A stretch of DNA of 64,000 nucleotides from Eudromia elegans (lineage: Eukaryota > Chordata > Aves > Tinamiformes > Tinamidae), in NCBI GenBank assembly GCA_003342815.1, contig PTEX01000138.1, positions 1,144,543 through 1,208,542 of the forward strand, in the 5' to 3' direction. Below are positions 23,061-36,700 of the stretch, piece by piece (the stretch's first letter is position 1; each line of letters begins with the position of its first letter). The position numbers and the translations under genes are program-made. Under the pieces are notes generated by a model, which saw only the letters and a program-made list of their open reading frames with translations, was not told the DNA's origin and ran no database searches.

Positions 23061-26000
23061 AGTTTCCAAACAGTAAGAATCCAGGGGAAGGATAGAAGTG
23101 GAACAGAAAGATGTTGTTTATTTGATAAATTATAAGCTAGTGCTTTTTCAGTGTGCTAAATAGAAGAAGAAGATGAATGAGAGCTGGACAGACATCACCA
23201 TCCATTGAGAGAAACTCATTATTTTACAAGAGCTATACTGCCTTCCGTACCAGGTAATATTCCTCCTTGCAATGAATTTTATCTATTTAGGAATTGCTAC
23301 TGTGTGCTTAATTATTACATACTTGTTCTGTTTCAGTGTTCAGTCTATTTGTGTAAGTTAATGAACCTCATATTCTCCCACCTAGTGGAAGGGATCCAAA
23401 GAAGAGGACGTTCCTCTGGTGATGGCAGCTGTTCTTAGTGTGCAGCAGCTCCCTGTTGCAGGCAGTGTCTCGTTTCTAAGTCTTAGGCTAAATGCACCCC
23501 CTGTATAACTGTGCCTCCTCAGAGGAACGATGCTAGAGGGGAACGTATCTGGCTGCATATAAATTTTTCTCCCTCTTGAAGCAATATATTTGGGTTAAGT
23601 TCTGCTCACTGTCTTCTGTGGAATTCTGATGCTTGTTGTGGGAAACTTGAAAATATGAACTATTGGTATTGTGACTTGTTTGCTCTTCCTGACTTTTTTT
23701 CTCTCTGTTGTATGAAGGCCAGAACATCAAAGCGTGACAAATACAGAATGCGCTCTTTAACTGCTGGAGCATCTGTGGCAAACTTAAACTTGTTCCAGTG
23801 CTCATTATTCACAGTGCTTAAACAAGCATTCCTACTCTGTGCCCATCTGGCTTTACCTTCAGGAGAGGATTGTGCTTTAGCTGTTTGCTCAGTCTCTTAT
23901 CGCGTTTCTGTCACATAAATACGAGGTTGTAGCCATCTCTTGGACATCTTACTTGGATCAACCTCCTGGCATCTCTTTTGATGTTTTTATTCTTTCCTGG
24001 AGGTTTTCTGTGAAGGCCATCAAGTTTTCTGCCTCTTTCAAGAACTCTACATGCCAGAACCAGTTGCAGTTTGTCAGGAACAGTTATTTCAGTGGAATGC
24101 ATAGAGATAATGTGACTTGCACCAGACTGAATTCATAAATGTAATGTGAGAAGTCATTTTATCTTTCACCAGACTGACAGTGTCAGTTTGTTTGGGTATC
24201 CATCGTGTCTCCCAGCTGTGGTTTTGTTCGTTTGTTTGTTTCTGTTTTTTAATTCTTTCCTTATATGGAGGATTCCCACTCTAATAAATAGTCAAAAATT
24301 AACTTTTTTTTTAACTGCTGGGGAGCTCTCATAAATAGTGACGAGAGTTTATATTTGTCCCTTCCTGACTCCCAAGCAGTCAGTCAATGGCACGGGTCAG
24401 GACTGCCTCGCACGGTGCAGAGGGAGCTCTGCGTGCTCGCGTGCGTGGCTCGCCGCTGGCAGAAACTTGGGGTTGCCTCTTAGGACTAAACGTTGCCCTT
24501 TTCAGTGGGTGTATTCCTCTTTTGCAGAAGAGTAGGTGACTCATGAGAAGCCAGTGCGTTGTGAATGACATGAATGGTATTATTTCCATTCGTTATTTTA
24601 TAGTCTTATTTCAGAAGCTCAGACATCAGCTAGCATGAGATAGAGCCAAACAAAGATGTTATTCACTTCAAGTTCTTTCTGTCTTACAAGAGAAAAAGAG
24701 TTTTTAACAAAGATTTCTAACTTCTGTAGTATCTTGTTTCCTGTACTTTCAATAGTGATGGAAAATGGATTGTTTTCCTCTAAAATTTCCTCTTCAGCTA
24801 TGTTAGATTCTGAGTGGGATGCTTACGGATTAAGTGAAAGAAAGAGTTTGTGTTTCCTTCCCTGAGGATCTCTGCTTTTCCAGTATGTCTTGCCTTGTGT
24901 TTTTGAAACCAAAAATGTGTTAGGAATGCTGAAGGATTTTTTCCACTGTTTCTCATTTAATGCATAAATTTATTTCCTAGCAGAAGTTGAGTGAAGGAAG
25001 AAGCAGTTATTTTAGCCTAGGAAATACTAGCTGCTCACATCCTCGCTTAGCAGGCCTAAATTTCTTTCTAATTTATGAAAGACTGAATAAATTATCAGTC
25101 TATTCAAGAACCTGAAGAGAACAGCTAATAGCAACAAAAGTGAGATGGAAATGCTGCTTTTAATATGTCTGTTTTAGTTTATTTGGAAACCAGGAAGGAT
25201 TCTGGTTACCTTCATATGATTATTTGCTGGAATACCCACTGTCCTTGCTTTTAACAACAGTACAAGACAGCATGTTTCGTATCCAGTGATATTGCCTGTT
25301 CTTTACATTCCATCTCTTCTGATAGCAGTGAACTGCACAATTGAAAAGGTTTGGTAGCAGGTTTCTTTCTTCCATTCTTTCCTATTGGCTGAGCAGAGCT
25401 GGGGTTTGGATTTCTATGGAGTGGGATTCGTCGCTGGTGTATGGGATGTGCTCACGTCCCGCTGGGCAGCACCGCCTGGGCTGCTCCCCAGCCCATCACG
25501 TTCCCGCAGGCACCGCTGGAGTTGCCCTTTCTGTCCCTGAGCACAGCCAGACGTTTTACCAACCTTCTGTGTAAGCGTTATGCTTATGCAATTATAAATC
25601 CTCCTAGTAAGAAACAAACTTGATAGCCAAAAACGTTCATGTCAGAAGATTTTCTTTGTTAATTTCCCATTATCATCTTATTTAAGATGAAATTATCACA
25701 GAACAAAACTTTCATTCAAAGAAAGACTAGAAAGCATTTAGAGCAGTCAGGATACCCCCAGAATCATGTTGTGTTTGTTTTATTCTTGCACCAACCCTCA
25801 TTTATATTTGCTTTGATAAGATTTTAATGCCATTATTTGCTGCATTTGCTATTTGCAACGAGGATGGCACCATTCAGGACCCTCATTCCACGTGTCTGAG
25901 ACAGTGCTGAAAAGCAATTACTGTGATTACAGATCTGCTCAGACATACAAGAACTGGAAGCAGAAATAAATTGAATTTCTATCAGAGAGTATCTTTTAAA

Positions 26001-29000
26001 ATCCTCTATTAATCCTGAAGGAAATAAGAAATGAAAATGGGCATGCTTGCATCCATCTAGCTGAGCATGGATTTTTTTCTTTCATCATAAGAAACGTGAG
26101 TTTCTGTTGCGGCTCCTTTTGCCGGGTAGGACTCGGCAGGATTCGGGAACACAGCCATTTACTAAACCTTGCTTTTTGTTTGTTTTTCTTTTAATCAGTG
26201 CAGATGTGATTCAGCCTCTCCAGGTGCGTGGTAGCCTGGGAGTCAGTGCCCTGACTGCTTACCAAGAGTCAGTCCATTTAAAACTAACACCAGAGGTAAA
26301 GGTTGGTTTGAAATGTGCTCCCAGGCTTCATAGTCTTTCTTCAGATAGAGGTAACAGTGAGTAAGGAAGATGGTAATTAATGCCTCCTTTTTTTTTTTTA
26401 TTTGTCTTGAAGAGATGGTATTAAATATGTAAAATGTGTGCGTAGTCTCCATAAGGGTTAGGGCTGTGTGCTCTGTTTTGAATTCATTTAAATAAATAGT
26501 AGCTCTGTTGACCTGTAGTGTTGCACCCTTTCTCCCTCAGTGCGAGTTGAACGTAGCATTTGCATAAGAGGAAGCTTTGCATTTATCAACTGTATTTGCT
26601 AAACCTAGAAAACAATCTCCTTGTTGCTGTTTTGACTGGAGAGCATTGAACTCCTTTCAAAAACTTTCTCTGCAGCAAACTGAATCAGCAAGTTGCTGCC
26701 TAACTGTGAATGTTGCTTTACAGCATGGAGTTCTAATACTTCTAGTTATTTGCACTGCTTTTAAAATACATTTATTCCAGGCAGTGGGAAAAAAAAAAGG
26801 AAATGTTTCTTGCTACGAAGTGTGTGATTGTGTTGCTGTGTGTTTGGAGAAACGGCACCTGGCTTGCTACCACCACATACAAAAATCGAAAATGCCAGTT
26901 TATTAGGTAAGATGCTTTGAACCTGGAGTCTGCTCACTGCAGTCTAGCAGTTGCTGAGCACAAGAACCTCTGCTGGTTTACCCCAGCTGTTCAGGTGCTG
27001 CAAAGGGAGAAAAGCTGCAGCAGCATCAAACATTAAGTGGCATGAGAATCTAAGAGCTGGGATGCATCCCGCGCCAAGGGGGCTGCACACCCTGCGTTGT
27101 GCCCTCCACCCCTTCTCGTTAGCTAATGACCTCTTAGCAGTGCTGTCTGCAGAAGGAGGTGCCGCTCTGATGGAGCACTAAATTTTCAGCATGGCATTTA
27201 AACTGGAGAGGGAGGGATTAATTTCCAAAGAGCGTTTCAATCGGTGCTTTGCACAGCATTTGGATAGTTCTGCTCTGTAAATGAAAGTGCTGCATTTGAG
27301 AGAAGAGTGATGCTTCTGTGTGGATGAAAACATTGACTTTTACATATGTGGAAGAAGAAACTGAGAGGATTTTTTTTCCTGTTTAAGATAGGAGAAATTA
27401 CTATTATTATGAAGATAGAGGAAAAGTTTTCAGAACTTGGTTGCTGCAACATGTGCCTGACCCAAAGCGCTGCCCACGGGCCCCTCACAAGTGGTGGGTT
27501 CGTGTGACAGGACAGAGCTCCAAGCTGCAGGGGCCGAGCAGCAAGATCTGCCCACAGCCCCACAACGTTCCAGCTAGGCTGCCCCTGGGCACCGGCACCT
27601 TCCTTCTTCCTAGAAAATCATGGATGTCTCTGGGTCTCCGTGCAGTTATACCGTCGTGGTTGTAAGCAGTCGTTAGCTGCTGTCTGGCTAGGCAAAGCAG
27701 CGTCTGATGTCTTTATAGCTGCCCAGAGGTTTGGTGTTACGCCTTGAGAAACGCTGATCAGCCCATGGAAGAATCTCCCCCACCCTCCTCTGAAGGCTTT
27801 TGCCCTTGATTTATGGGAAAGAAGAGCTCATTAACCAAGTGAGGACTTGCATATGCTCTTATACCTTAAAGAGAAACCAACAACATGGCTATTTAAGGAT
27901 ATAAATCAGGTGAAAAATAAGGGTAAAAAATGAGGGGAACAAGGGCAAACATGCCAGGGACACGAGTAAGAATATAAAGAAATAAAATAAGGAACTGCAG
28001 AGGAATTTTTTTCTTCCCGTAAACTCAGGAGGTGCTTTTAAAAGGATGAAGACCCCAAATTTGCTGGTTTTATTTTGAAAAGCAAATCCCCAGCAGTGTC
28101 CTGTGTGTGTCGGGCTGTGTGCTGCTGTCTGTCAGCACCAAGCACCAGGCAGGCTTTACAGGAGAGATATTGTCCGTCTTGACAGCAATAAGCGAAGGCG
28201 GGAGCTTGAGATCCATGCCCACCTAACCATCCCTTCCGTTTCCCCGCCGGAGTGTACTTCGTTTTTATTCACGGGGAGTGAGAGCATGTGTTTCCCTTGC
28301 CAATAATTCAAGTCCAAATGTTACCAGGGTGCAGGGTGCAAGGCCTTCCCTGCCATAGGCCTCCTTGCTGGCCTCGGGCAGAGGGGTTCATTACGGTGCT
28401 GAGTGAAATGGTTTGCATCTCTGAAATGGTTTTGGCAGCAGTTTCTCTTGCACATAACAGAGATGCTAAATCCTTATGAGGGTGAATAAATACTAGTTTG
28501 GCTTCTGAATGCCAAGCTATAAATCTGCATAATTTTTTGAATTTTGTTCAAGGTACAACTGTATAAATGAGACTGAAGTTCTTACTGTTGCTGCTCAACC
28601 ATATCAAATAGATTTTCATTTTATTTAAAGTGAAAGAATTGGGAAAAAAGTGCAAATGTGATTCATGAATTTCAGTTCCAGATATCGCTAACAGAGGAGT
28701 GGGGGCATGGTGGGAAAGGACGAGGGCATCCTCCCAACTTATGCTTGTAGCACCACAGCCAACATCCAGCCTGTGGGAGAACCTGTAGAAAATCACCCTC
28801 AGGGAGGTATTCAAGCCTCCTATAACAGCTTAACATTAATGCAGACGGGTTTTGGATCAATCTAAAACTGTGCAAGCTTGCTGCTAAACACCAGTGAGTT
28901 TGAGGATGTTTCTTATGAAAGCAGGCTGTGCTGGAAAATAACACCTGGTGGAGGGATTTGGGAGAAGGAAATTCACCGGTATTTGCTGCTACAGAACAAG

Positions 29001-30590
29001 GAAGCATTTAACAGGTTGTAATATGGAACAGCATGTCATAGTAATAGGTAGCAAGAAGATGACTAAGGCTGTTAGAGGTTCATTACCCGTCTAATTGTTT
29101 GTAATTAAGCAACCTGCAGATAGTAGCCACTTTTCTGTGTAATAACAATATTTTGCATTTAATAGCAGAATTATTCTCTCCATGAGTCTGCACAGCAATA
29201 GGATAAATGAATCAATTGCTCAGGAGCTGTCTAAAAAATACTGTCTAAATTGTGTAAGATGAGATGGAGCCTCTGGGTGAGAGAACGCCTCCGAGAGCTG
29301 TGTCTGCTCGCCTGGTGGTCTCCAGCCATCCTGGATCTGGGAAGGCAAAAGGCATCCGTGAGTGCTTCGAAAGACTGGCTGTGGAGACAGACTAGTCAAG
29401 TGGAAATGAGACAAGTGGTAGCTAGCCCGGGCAGCCTTCGGGGACAAAGGGAGGACAAGGGGCTGGGGTGGAGGGAGGGCAAATTCTTGGTTCTGGTGAG
29501 TGTGGTGAGCAGGCTTACCCGAAGACACGGGTGTCTTTTCAGGAGCTGGGCTGTGCAGCTGCTTTCCTTCAGCTGAGTGCCACAGGTTCGTCTCTGACCA
29601 TGGGAATCAGCCCAGCGGGTGTACTGATTTACATCACTGACACTTGTGTAGCTGCACCTCGACAACAACGAGCTGCATAAATCCAAATTCCATGATTCGT
29701 GGTGGTAAGTATTTTTGTAGAGGATGTGAGACTGGAGACAGACCTAGGGGATGTAGCACCATTTCTAATTAACACTTCCTGGTGTTTTCATGTTCTCCAT
29801 ATTGGCATTAATTGAATTTGGCTGCTCCATCAATCAGCTCTTAAGATTAAAAAGAAAACCTTTATCTAAAACTGCATTTGTGTGGAGTATCTGCAAAGGC
29901 AAGGTGCGTCTTCATCAGGCTTTATGGAAAGAATCAAGAGCACTTGGTGTTATAATAATATAATATGCAGCACAGACCACAAATGCAGAGAGCCTGCTGC
30001 TTCTGTAGTAAATGTAAATGTGGTGAATGAGAGGAGAGCACCCAGATGAGCCCTGCTGCGCTTGCCAGGGCAGAGAGCCTGGAGGGCTTTGCATCCAGCC
30101 CGTGGCTGTGAGCGCTGGCAGCAGCAGGGCCAGGGCGAGGCAGGTCTGCTAGCTCTGCCCTCTGCTCTTAGCATTCACCTGCACAGACTGGTAGGTCTCT
30201 GAAGTAAAGGCACAATGCTTTAGGATTTCATCCTTTCCAGAGAGAAGGTGGTGTGAGAGGACCTCAGAGAGCTCGTCTGTATTTTCTTGTGCTCTCAGGA
30301 TGCAAACAGAGGTTTGCTTCCTGCCTCTACTTTTCAAGATCAGCCTTGGTTTAGAGCAACAAGCCTTAATCAGGATAAGAGTACAATATACTGGTACACA
30401 GATGACAAAAATAACTGTAACAGTAAGCACACTTGATATTTTTATCACATTACACTGAACTAAGCAGGATTACTTAATGTGTAAGTCCATTAAAGCCTTT
30501 ATGGCTTCCTCTCAATGTGAATTATCCTTTTAAAGCTGGAATTGGAACTGAGGGCAGAGTTGTGCACTGCAATACTCTTGTGTTAGGGAT
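23061..30590. other. Intergenic sequence between PLCH1 and STRIT1, no gene recognised
   Basis: Mostly AT-rich unique sequence with scattered short open frames that show no domain, splice context or codon signal. An A/T-tailed patch at 26384-26400 and moderate-GC islands near 27450-27600 are the only compositional features. I see no RNA gene. Confidence 0.6.
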
Positions 30591-30591
30591 T

Positions 30592-30775
30592 TAAAGAATC
30601 ACGAAAGGGCTGAGGTTGGAAAGGGCCATTAGGGACCATCTATTCTGACCGTCCTGCTGCAGCAGGACACCCAGAGCAGGGTGCCCCATTCCCTGCCCAC
30701 ACGGCCTGGGAGTCTCCAGGGGCGGCGACCACCCGGCCTCTCTGTGCAGCCCGGGGCAGCGCAGTCACCACCCAG
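30592..30775 (-). mobile_element. CR1 LINE fragment (3' end)
   Basis: On the plus strand it reads as the reverse complement of a CR1 3' region: ggttggaaagggccat, then accatctattctgacc, then cctgctgcagcaggacaccc, and a diverged ggcctgggagtctccaggg tail. It is 5'-truncated, as is typical, has no intact ORF and shows clear divergence, so it is an old insertion. Confidence 0.85.
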
Positions 30776-33700
30776 GAAAGGGGCTCTTCATCTTCACGCT
30801 TTTGTGACCATGTATTGTTTCAATATTTTCCCACAGTGTCTCCCTGAATTACAAGAAAATTACCTGTTTTGCAGGCACAATTCTATTACATTCAGATGGG
30901 TGGTTATTCTTATACCCGCGTTGTCTGCGCAGTGGGTGTGTGTATGGAGGTGATGGCTTGAGTGGCAAACCTAGAAGGGGAAAAGGTGGGGATATTCTTA
31001 CACAGAAAATGCCAAAAAAGGAAAAGCAAGGCTCATTCTAGACCTAGTCCAGAACCATGGAGGGATCTGAGAGGATTTGTGTTCAGTTATGCCATTCCAG
31101 TAAAGCACCAAGGAGAATATTCATAAAACCTTTAAAGCTCTTTTTAGACTAAATTGGACATGATTTCTCTGAAAAACAGAGCGAGCACAAGTCAGAAGGA
31201 ATACTGTCAGATATTCCGTCAGCTGTCAGATCCTAGGCTGTCTGAAATCCTTTTATTTCCGCATTTGTCATTACTGATAGTTTTTAAATAGAAATCTCAA
31301 CTCCTGTTTTTTAAAAAATATATAGATACTAAAGCAGTTGGTATCATTTTCTTCCCAAGAAACAGCAAGCCAAACTTTTTTTTTGCTTTTTTGCTCCCCG
31401 CCCCCCTCCCTGCCTCCCCTGCCAAGATTGTCTGGTCGTGTCATTTTGCTCAGAATTGCTTCTCTATGGATCTGCTTCCAAGCACCAGCCCAGGACAATT
31501 GAAATACTATCTTCTCTTTTCTTTTAGTCTAGGAGAAAGCAGCTGCCAATATATTCAGCTGCTGGCAAGCAAAGCGCTGTCAGTAAGTCTGAAATATTAG
31601 TAAACACGCACTTGTGTTATTGGTAGCCAAGTTTAACAAGATCTCCACTTACAACCCTGTCAGTTTTTGTGAAAAAACATGCCACTGCTTTCAGATGCAT
31701 CTGCTCGATTGCACAGCCTGTGCATACAGATCCCCTTGTCTCTCACGCGTTGAAGGATCGTGGAGAGGCAGCTGGCAGCGAAAGATGAACAGAGTATCTG
31801 TTAATAAATAGTTTAGAACTTGATTTAAGGTGATTGGTTGTCCGCCCGGGAGAAGGCGTTTTATTATATTGCATGGGGTTGGCCAAATAGCCAGATTTTT
31901 CACAAGAGCAGACACGATGTGTCAGCCGGTGTGGATGAGATGTTGGCGGCAGCTTGCTTCATCCCAGAATGGCGTGAGGAAGAGACAGAAGGGAGGGGCT
32001 TGCTGGGAAAAGCCATGGAAAAAAGAGTTTTGAAAGGTCTAAATTGAAACATATTTCTTCTTCTTTGAGAAACAGATAAACCAGTCTGATCAGAAAATCA
32101 CTGTAGAAATCACTACTGCTGTGCTTGGAATACATTCTTACTGAAGCAGGTGTTCAGAAAAATTAACAAACTTTAGAGAAATTACAGGAGACAAAAAACC
32201 CAAATAAGATTTTATTATTTATCTCATTTCATCTGAGAGTTCGAAGAAATTTTCAAGAGATTGACTGGCAGAATAGTAAATAACTACCAAACATATCCTC
32301 ATTAATTTGCTTTCTCAGATGTTAAGGATAGATCCAGCTTTTCAATTTCCTATGCAAGAAGTACAGTACTGTCAACTGTTAAGCAGCAGTGGCTTCATTG
32401 CAGACTTCAGCTGGGACAATCCCATTCGTACCAAGCAGACTCGTGTCGTCATCCTGGTGCCTTTGGCAGTCGGGGATTTTTGCTTATCCATCAGCACAGG
32501 CCTGACTAATTCTCTTAGCCAGCATAAGCTGAGATGGATCCTTTCCATGGGAGCAGTTCCAACCTCAAATCTATTTAATCGATCTGTTTGGAGTGTCAGG
32601 CTTGAGGGATTTAGTGAAATCGCATGTTCTTTATGTCAAAATTTGTTTAGGATTTCTCCTCCCTTGTCCGTGCCCCGGTTTCTCTCCTTTAACCGTAGTG
32701 TGCTATTGAGGCAACGTTGCAAAGTTTAAAAATGCTTTGTAGTCCTTTTGCCTTGAAACAGGCCATTAAGCTGGTAATACAATTATTGAGCTACTTTGGT
32801 TTGATTGAACAACTGATGAAGCAGTTTTGCCAGCCGGAATCCCCCTTCAGCTAACAAACACGCTGCCCGAACAGAGCGCGTGTGAAGACCTTGTGTGTTG
32901 GGGTGGTTTTGTTTGTGACTCTCTCTCAGTGCCGGCGCTGGCACCGAGTTGCTTTGTGCCGACGGCTTTGCTTTGCTGTGCATGTTTAATGGAGCTGTTG
33001 TTCAGCGTGGGCAGCGTCGCGGGTAGGAAAGCCAAGACCGTCCGTCAGGGCGGCCGGCTGCAGCGCCGGAGCCCGGGGCAGCTGCTTGCCTGGGGCGCGG
33101 GCGGGGGGCAGCAGCAGCAGCGGCGGCTCCGGCTCTTCCCTCGGAGCCGTGGGCCCTGCCGGCCGCGCGTGAGTCAGACCCTGGTTGTGCTCGGGACGGG
33201 GGTGGAAGGGGTCCGAAGTGGCCTGTTCACGAGGGATGGCGCCAAGCCGCAGTCGTGCTCCAGGGGCTTTTGACACTGGCCGCTTCCAAGTCTTTTTTTA
33301 TCTTTTCTTTCATCCCGCACTGGCACATTCAAGGTAAAGCGTGATTGTTATTTTTCAGCTCTTTGTAACTATGGAGACCAGAATCTTTATAAAGCAGTGC
33401 AGAAGCTCTCTAGGTACAGCTGGAAATAGCTGAGCCATTTCTGTCCCCTTTTTGGTACCTTTCCAAATCTTTTAACTTCCTTGATTTCCCCACCACCACC
33501 AAAGCAGCATATGCAGACTATTGTATTTCAGAGAAGTTAAAATACAGTAGAACAAATATGCATGAGTCTGCATTGGAAGCAAAGGCTGACTCTCACCACA
33601 GCCACTGCCCTGGGTGCCGAGGGTATGTACAAGCCGGAGCAGGAGGGACAGGAAGAGGGACAGAGAGGTTGGAAAACCTGTACCTGACAGTAGCTGCAGA

Positions 33701-36700
33701 GATGGGAAGAGTGGTGGAAAATGCCTCATTTGCCATTTGTGTTTGAATGAGTGAACTCTTGGGTGAGAAAAGGAGAGTCTCGGTCTAGTCTAGGATGACC
33801 TTGGATGTTGCAGCTATGGGGTTACAAGGTGCCAGCCCTGCTTGGAGGTGGGAGCCGGAGAGGGATAAAGGCAGCGAAACCTGTACAAGGCACTGGCTTT
33901 GCTGAGCGTTCGTGTGTCTTGAGAATTTCACCCAACGTGCTCTGCACAGCCTTGCCTTACCTTTCTTAGATTATTGGCTTATATACCCTAAGAATTCCCT
34001 AAAACCCTTCTATTCATGTGTGATACAATGAGTTTTCACTTATCAGGCAATAACAAATGATGTATATGTGTAATTCTGCATAGGCAGAGTTGCCCCAAAA
34101 TAGAGAGGGAAGAGATTATTTGGAAATGATCATCACCCTGCAGTGCCACGAGTGATAAGACTTCAGCCCCTACACTATTCATCTGTTTGATGTTCTTTTA
34201 TACATGAAGTTTTAGTAGCTATGGGAGAAATGTGCTGTTTGTGTTATATAGAATATTGAATTCCCTGAGGATGCAGATGTATAGAATAAATAGTGTTAGT
34301 AATTAGTGCTAATGCTGTAGAGCATGATTTGTCAGACTGAGGCCCTGCTTCCTCGGTAAGCATTCTGACTGTAGAGAAGGGGTTCCTTGCAAAGCCCGAG
34401 CACCCCTGGCAGTGCCGCTGCGGACGGGCAGGGTCCTGCGCTGGCTCCCAAGCCGCGGTGCCCCTTTGCAGAGCTTGCTGTGTGATTAAGTGCAGCTGAG
34501 GAGACGTGGGGCGCGGCTGTCCCGGGGCCCTCTCCCTGGGGAGCGCTGCCGTGTGTTCTGAGAGGGCTCTGCGCTCCAGGTGCTGTTGTCAGAGCTGCGC
34601 CGCTCTCCCCGGCTGACTCCGGGGTTGGTGGCGCCTGTGCGGTGGGCGCCAGCGGCTCCTCCGGCTGCTGCTCCCCGTCCTCCTCTGCGTCCAGCCGGGC
34701 TGCACCCGCTGCCTTCCCATGAAGCACCTTCCAAAAGAGCCTCTCCCCAGCCCCTCTTCCGAACGGTCTCGGTTCTGCTCTGGATGGAATGTTCTTCCCG
34801 AGGGCTTACGCCGCTCCCGCTCCTCTGCAGCGAGACGCGAGCAGTGACTGCAGCGCTGCCGCCACGTGGGTGAAGCACCCGCCGCCGTTGACATCCTGCT
34901 CCCAATTAGGCCTCCTGACGGCCTGAGCCGTGCTCCCGACCCGGCGGGTGGACGGGTCCTCGTCTACATCAACGCCCGGCCGTGGGCACTGTCACGTTGG
35001 TCACTGTTGGGTTCCAGAGCTACAAAGAACCATCCCACGTGTCAGAAGCGGCTGACAGAAGAGCCGCCCGCTGCTGCTCTTCGTGTGTTTGGCTCTTGGT
35101 AGCCAACATCCCTCTAAGGAAGCTGCACAAACGTGTCAGAGGATGATGCAGCCTTATCAAAACCCATCAGTCCCCGACCCTGATGTCTCCAGTGGCGGCT
35201 TGAGTGACACTGACAGGAGACCCCCAGGCCAGGCCTTGTCTGGTGAGATAAGCAGTGCCTTCTGTACTGCATTGCCTGCTGCAGCTAGGAACGGCAGGGC
35301 TTCTAGCGGGGTGGTTTTTTAAAATACTGAAATATTTACACTGGTCTGAAAGTTTCAAGATGTTAGAAAAATTATTAAATCCTGACCTGTTTTCCACCAA
35401 GCTGCAATAGCATAGCCTTGGCTTAATAATATGTTGCTGCCTGGAATCAGGTCAAAGCAAATCCACATACATTATATAACTTGGGTAGATTTAGGCAAAG
35501 AGAAGGGCATATGATGTCTTAATCCTTTTAAATGAGGGATGAGTACAATACCAGGAATTTGCTAATATTATCTCATGCTAGATTTGACTAAATGCGTTTA
35601 AAGGGCGGTATTTAAAAATGGGGCTGTTTGTTTGATGGGATCATTTGCCTGAATTTACCTGGGAGCTGTAAGAGCAGCATCACGCAGCGCTGTTGTGGTG
35701 GGACAGCGTTGGGGAGCCCGCTCCCAGCCGGAGGGGAACCAGGCAAACGATTTACCGGAGCGAGCAGAAACAGGGACGTTTTAAGGGCCGAGCTGTTCAG
35801 CTCGGAAGCTGGTCAGGAATTTTAAAAGGCTCCTTTTGTTGTTACCAGCCCGGTGCCAGTTCTCCCAATGTTTGTATTTTAAGAGCAGGAAATTTCCTCT
35901 GGTGCCTCCTCACCCCGAGCCCCCACTCCTCAGTGCACTTGATGTCAGTGCAAGGGAGCTCAGTAAGGAGCTGCCCGGGGTTTCCATTTCCTGTGTACTC
36001 GTCGGAGTTGCCTTCAGTTCAGGTGGGATTTTGCAGTTTCCCCTGATTTTTGTGCAGTGTAGCCTCCTGCTGTGGCCTCCCTAGTTTCCTTCCACCCGCA
36101 GGCCCCACTGAAGGAGGCTGGATTATGTTTCTGGACTAACCCCGTTGAAGCTGTTGGGGTGCAGCGAGCGGTGGTGGGGGCAGTGCAGCGACGGAGGCGC
36201 TTCGGGCCATCTGCAGCAATAAGTGCCCTGTGGAAGCCAAACAAAAACAGAGGAACTAAAAATACACTGCACGCCAGCGCGCTGGGCAGGTCTCCTGTCC
36301 GAGCCTCACACGTGGCGCCTGGCCAATTATTAGCCCCACAAAATCAATCAAGGCCTCATGTGCCACCTTGGCTGTGACACGAGTGAACGCAGTAGAGCTT
36401 TTCCCACCTGCTGCTGCTGTAGATGCTGTCCTGCCAAGTACGGCCTGAGCATTGTTTCCGTGTGACCATTAGTCCATAGCCAGCCTAAGAGGAGCTGGTG
36501 CCACAAGAGCCCTCTTCCTATAAGGCTGGTATGAGGGCAGCTGTGAGGCACAGGACAGCAGCCAAACAATGAGATTTTTAAGCCCGTTTTGCTCTGTGCA
36601 AGTATTTTTGCAGCTTTTGCCATATGATTGCCATGTTTTCTGAAGTCATTGCATGATTTGCCCCAAATCTCAATTTTGTGCTTCTTGCTCTGCTTGCCTT

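Noticed and set aside
32307..32729. 140-codon open frame in ordinary-GC intergenic DNA
   Set aside because: No signal peptide, domain, repeat or splice context is recognised. A frame of this length is expected by chance somewhere in a 64-kb six-frame scan.
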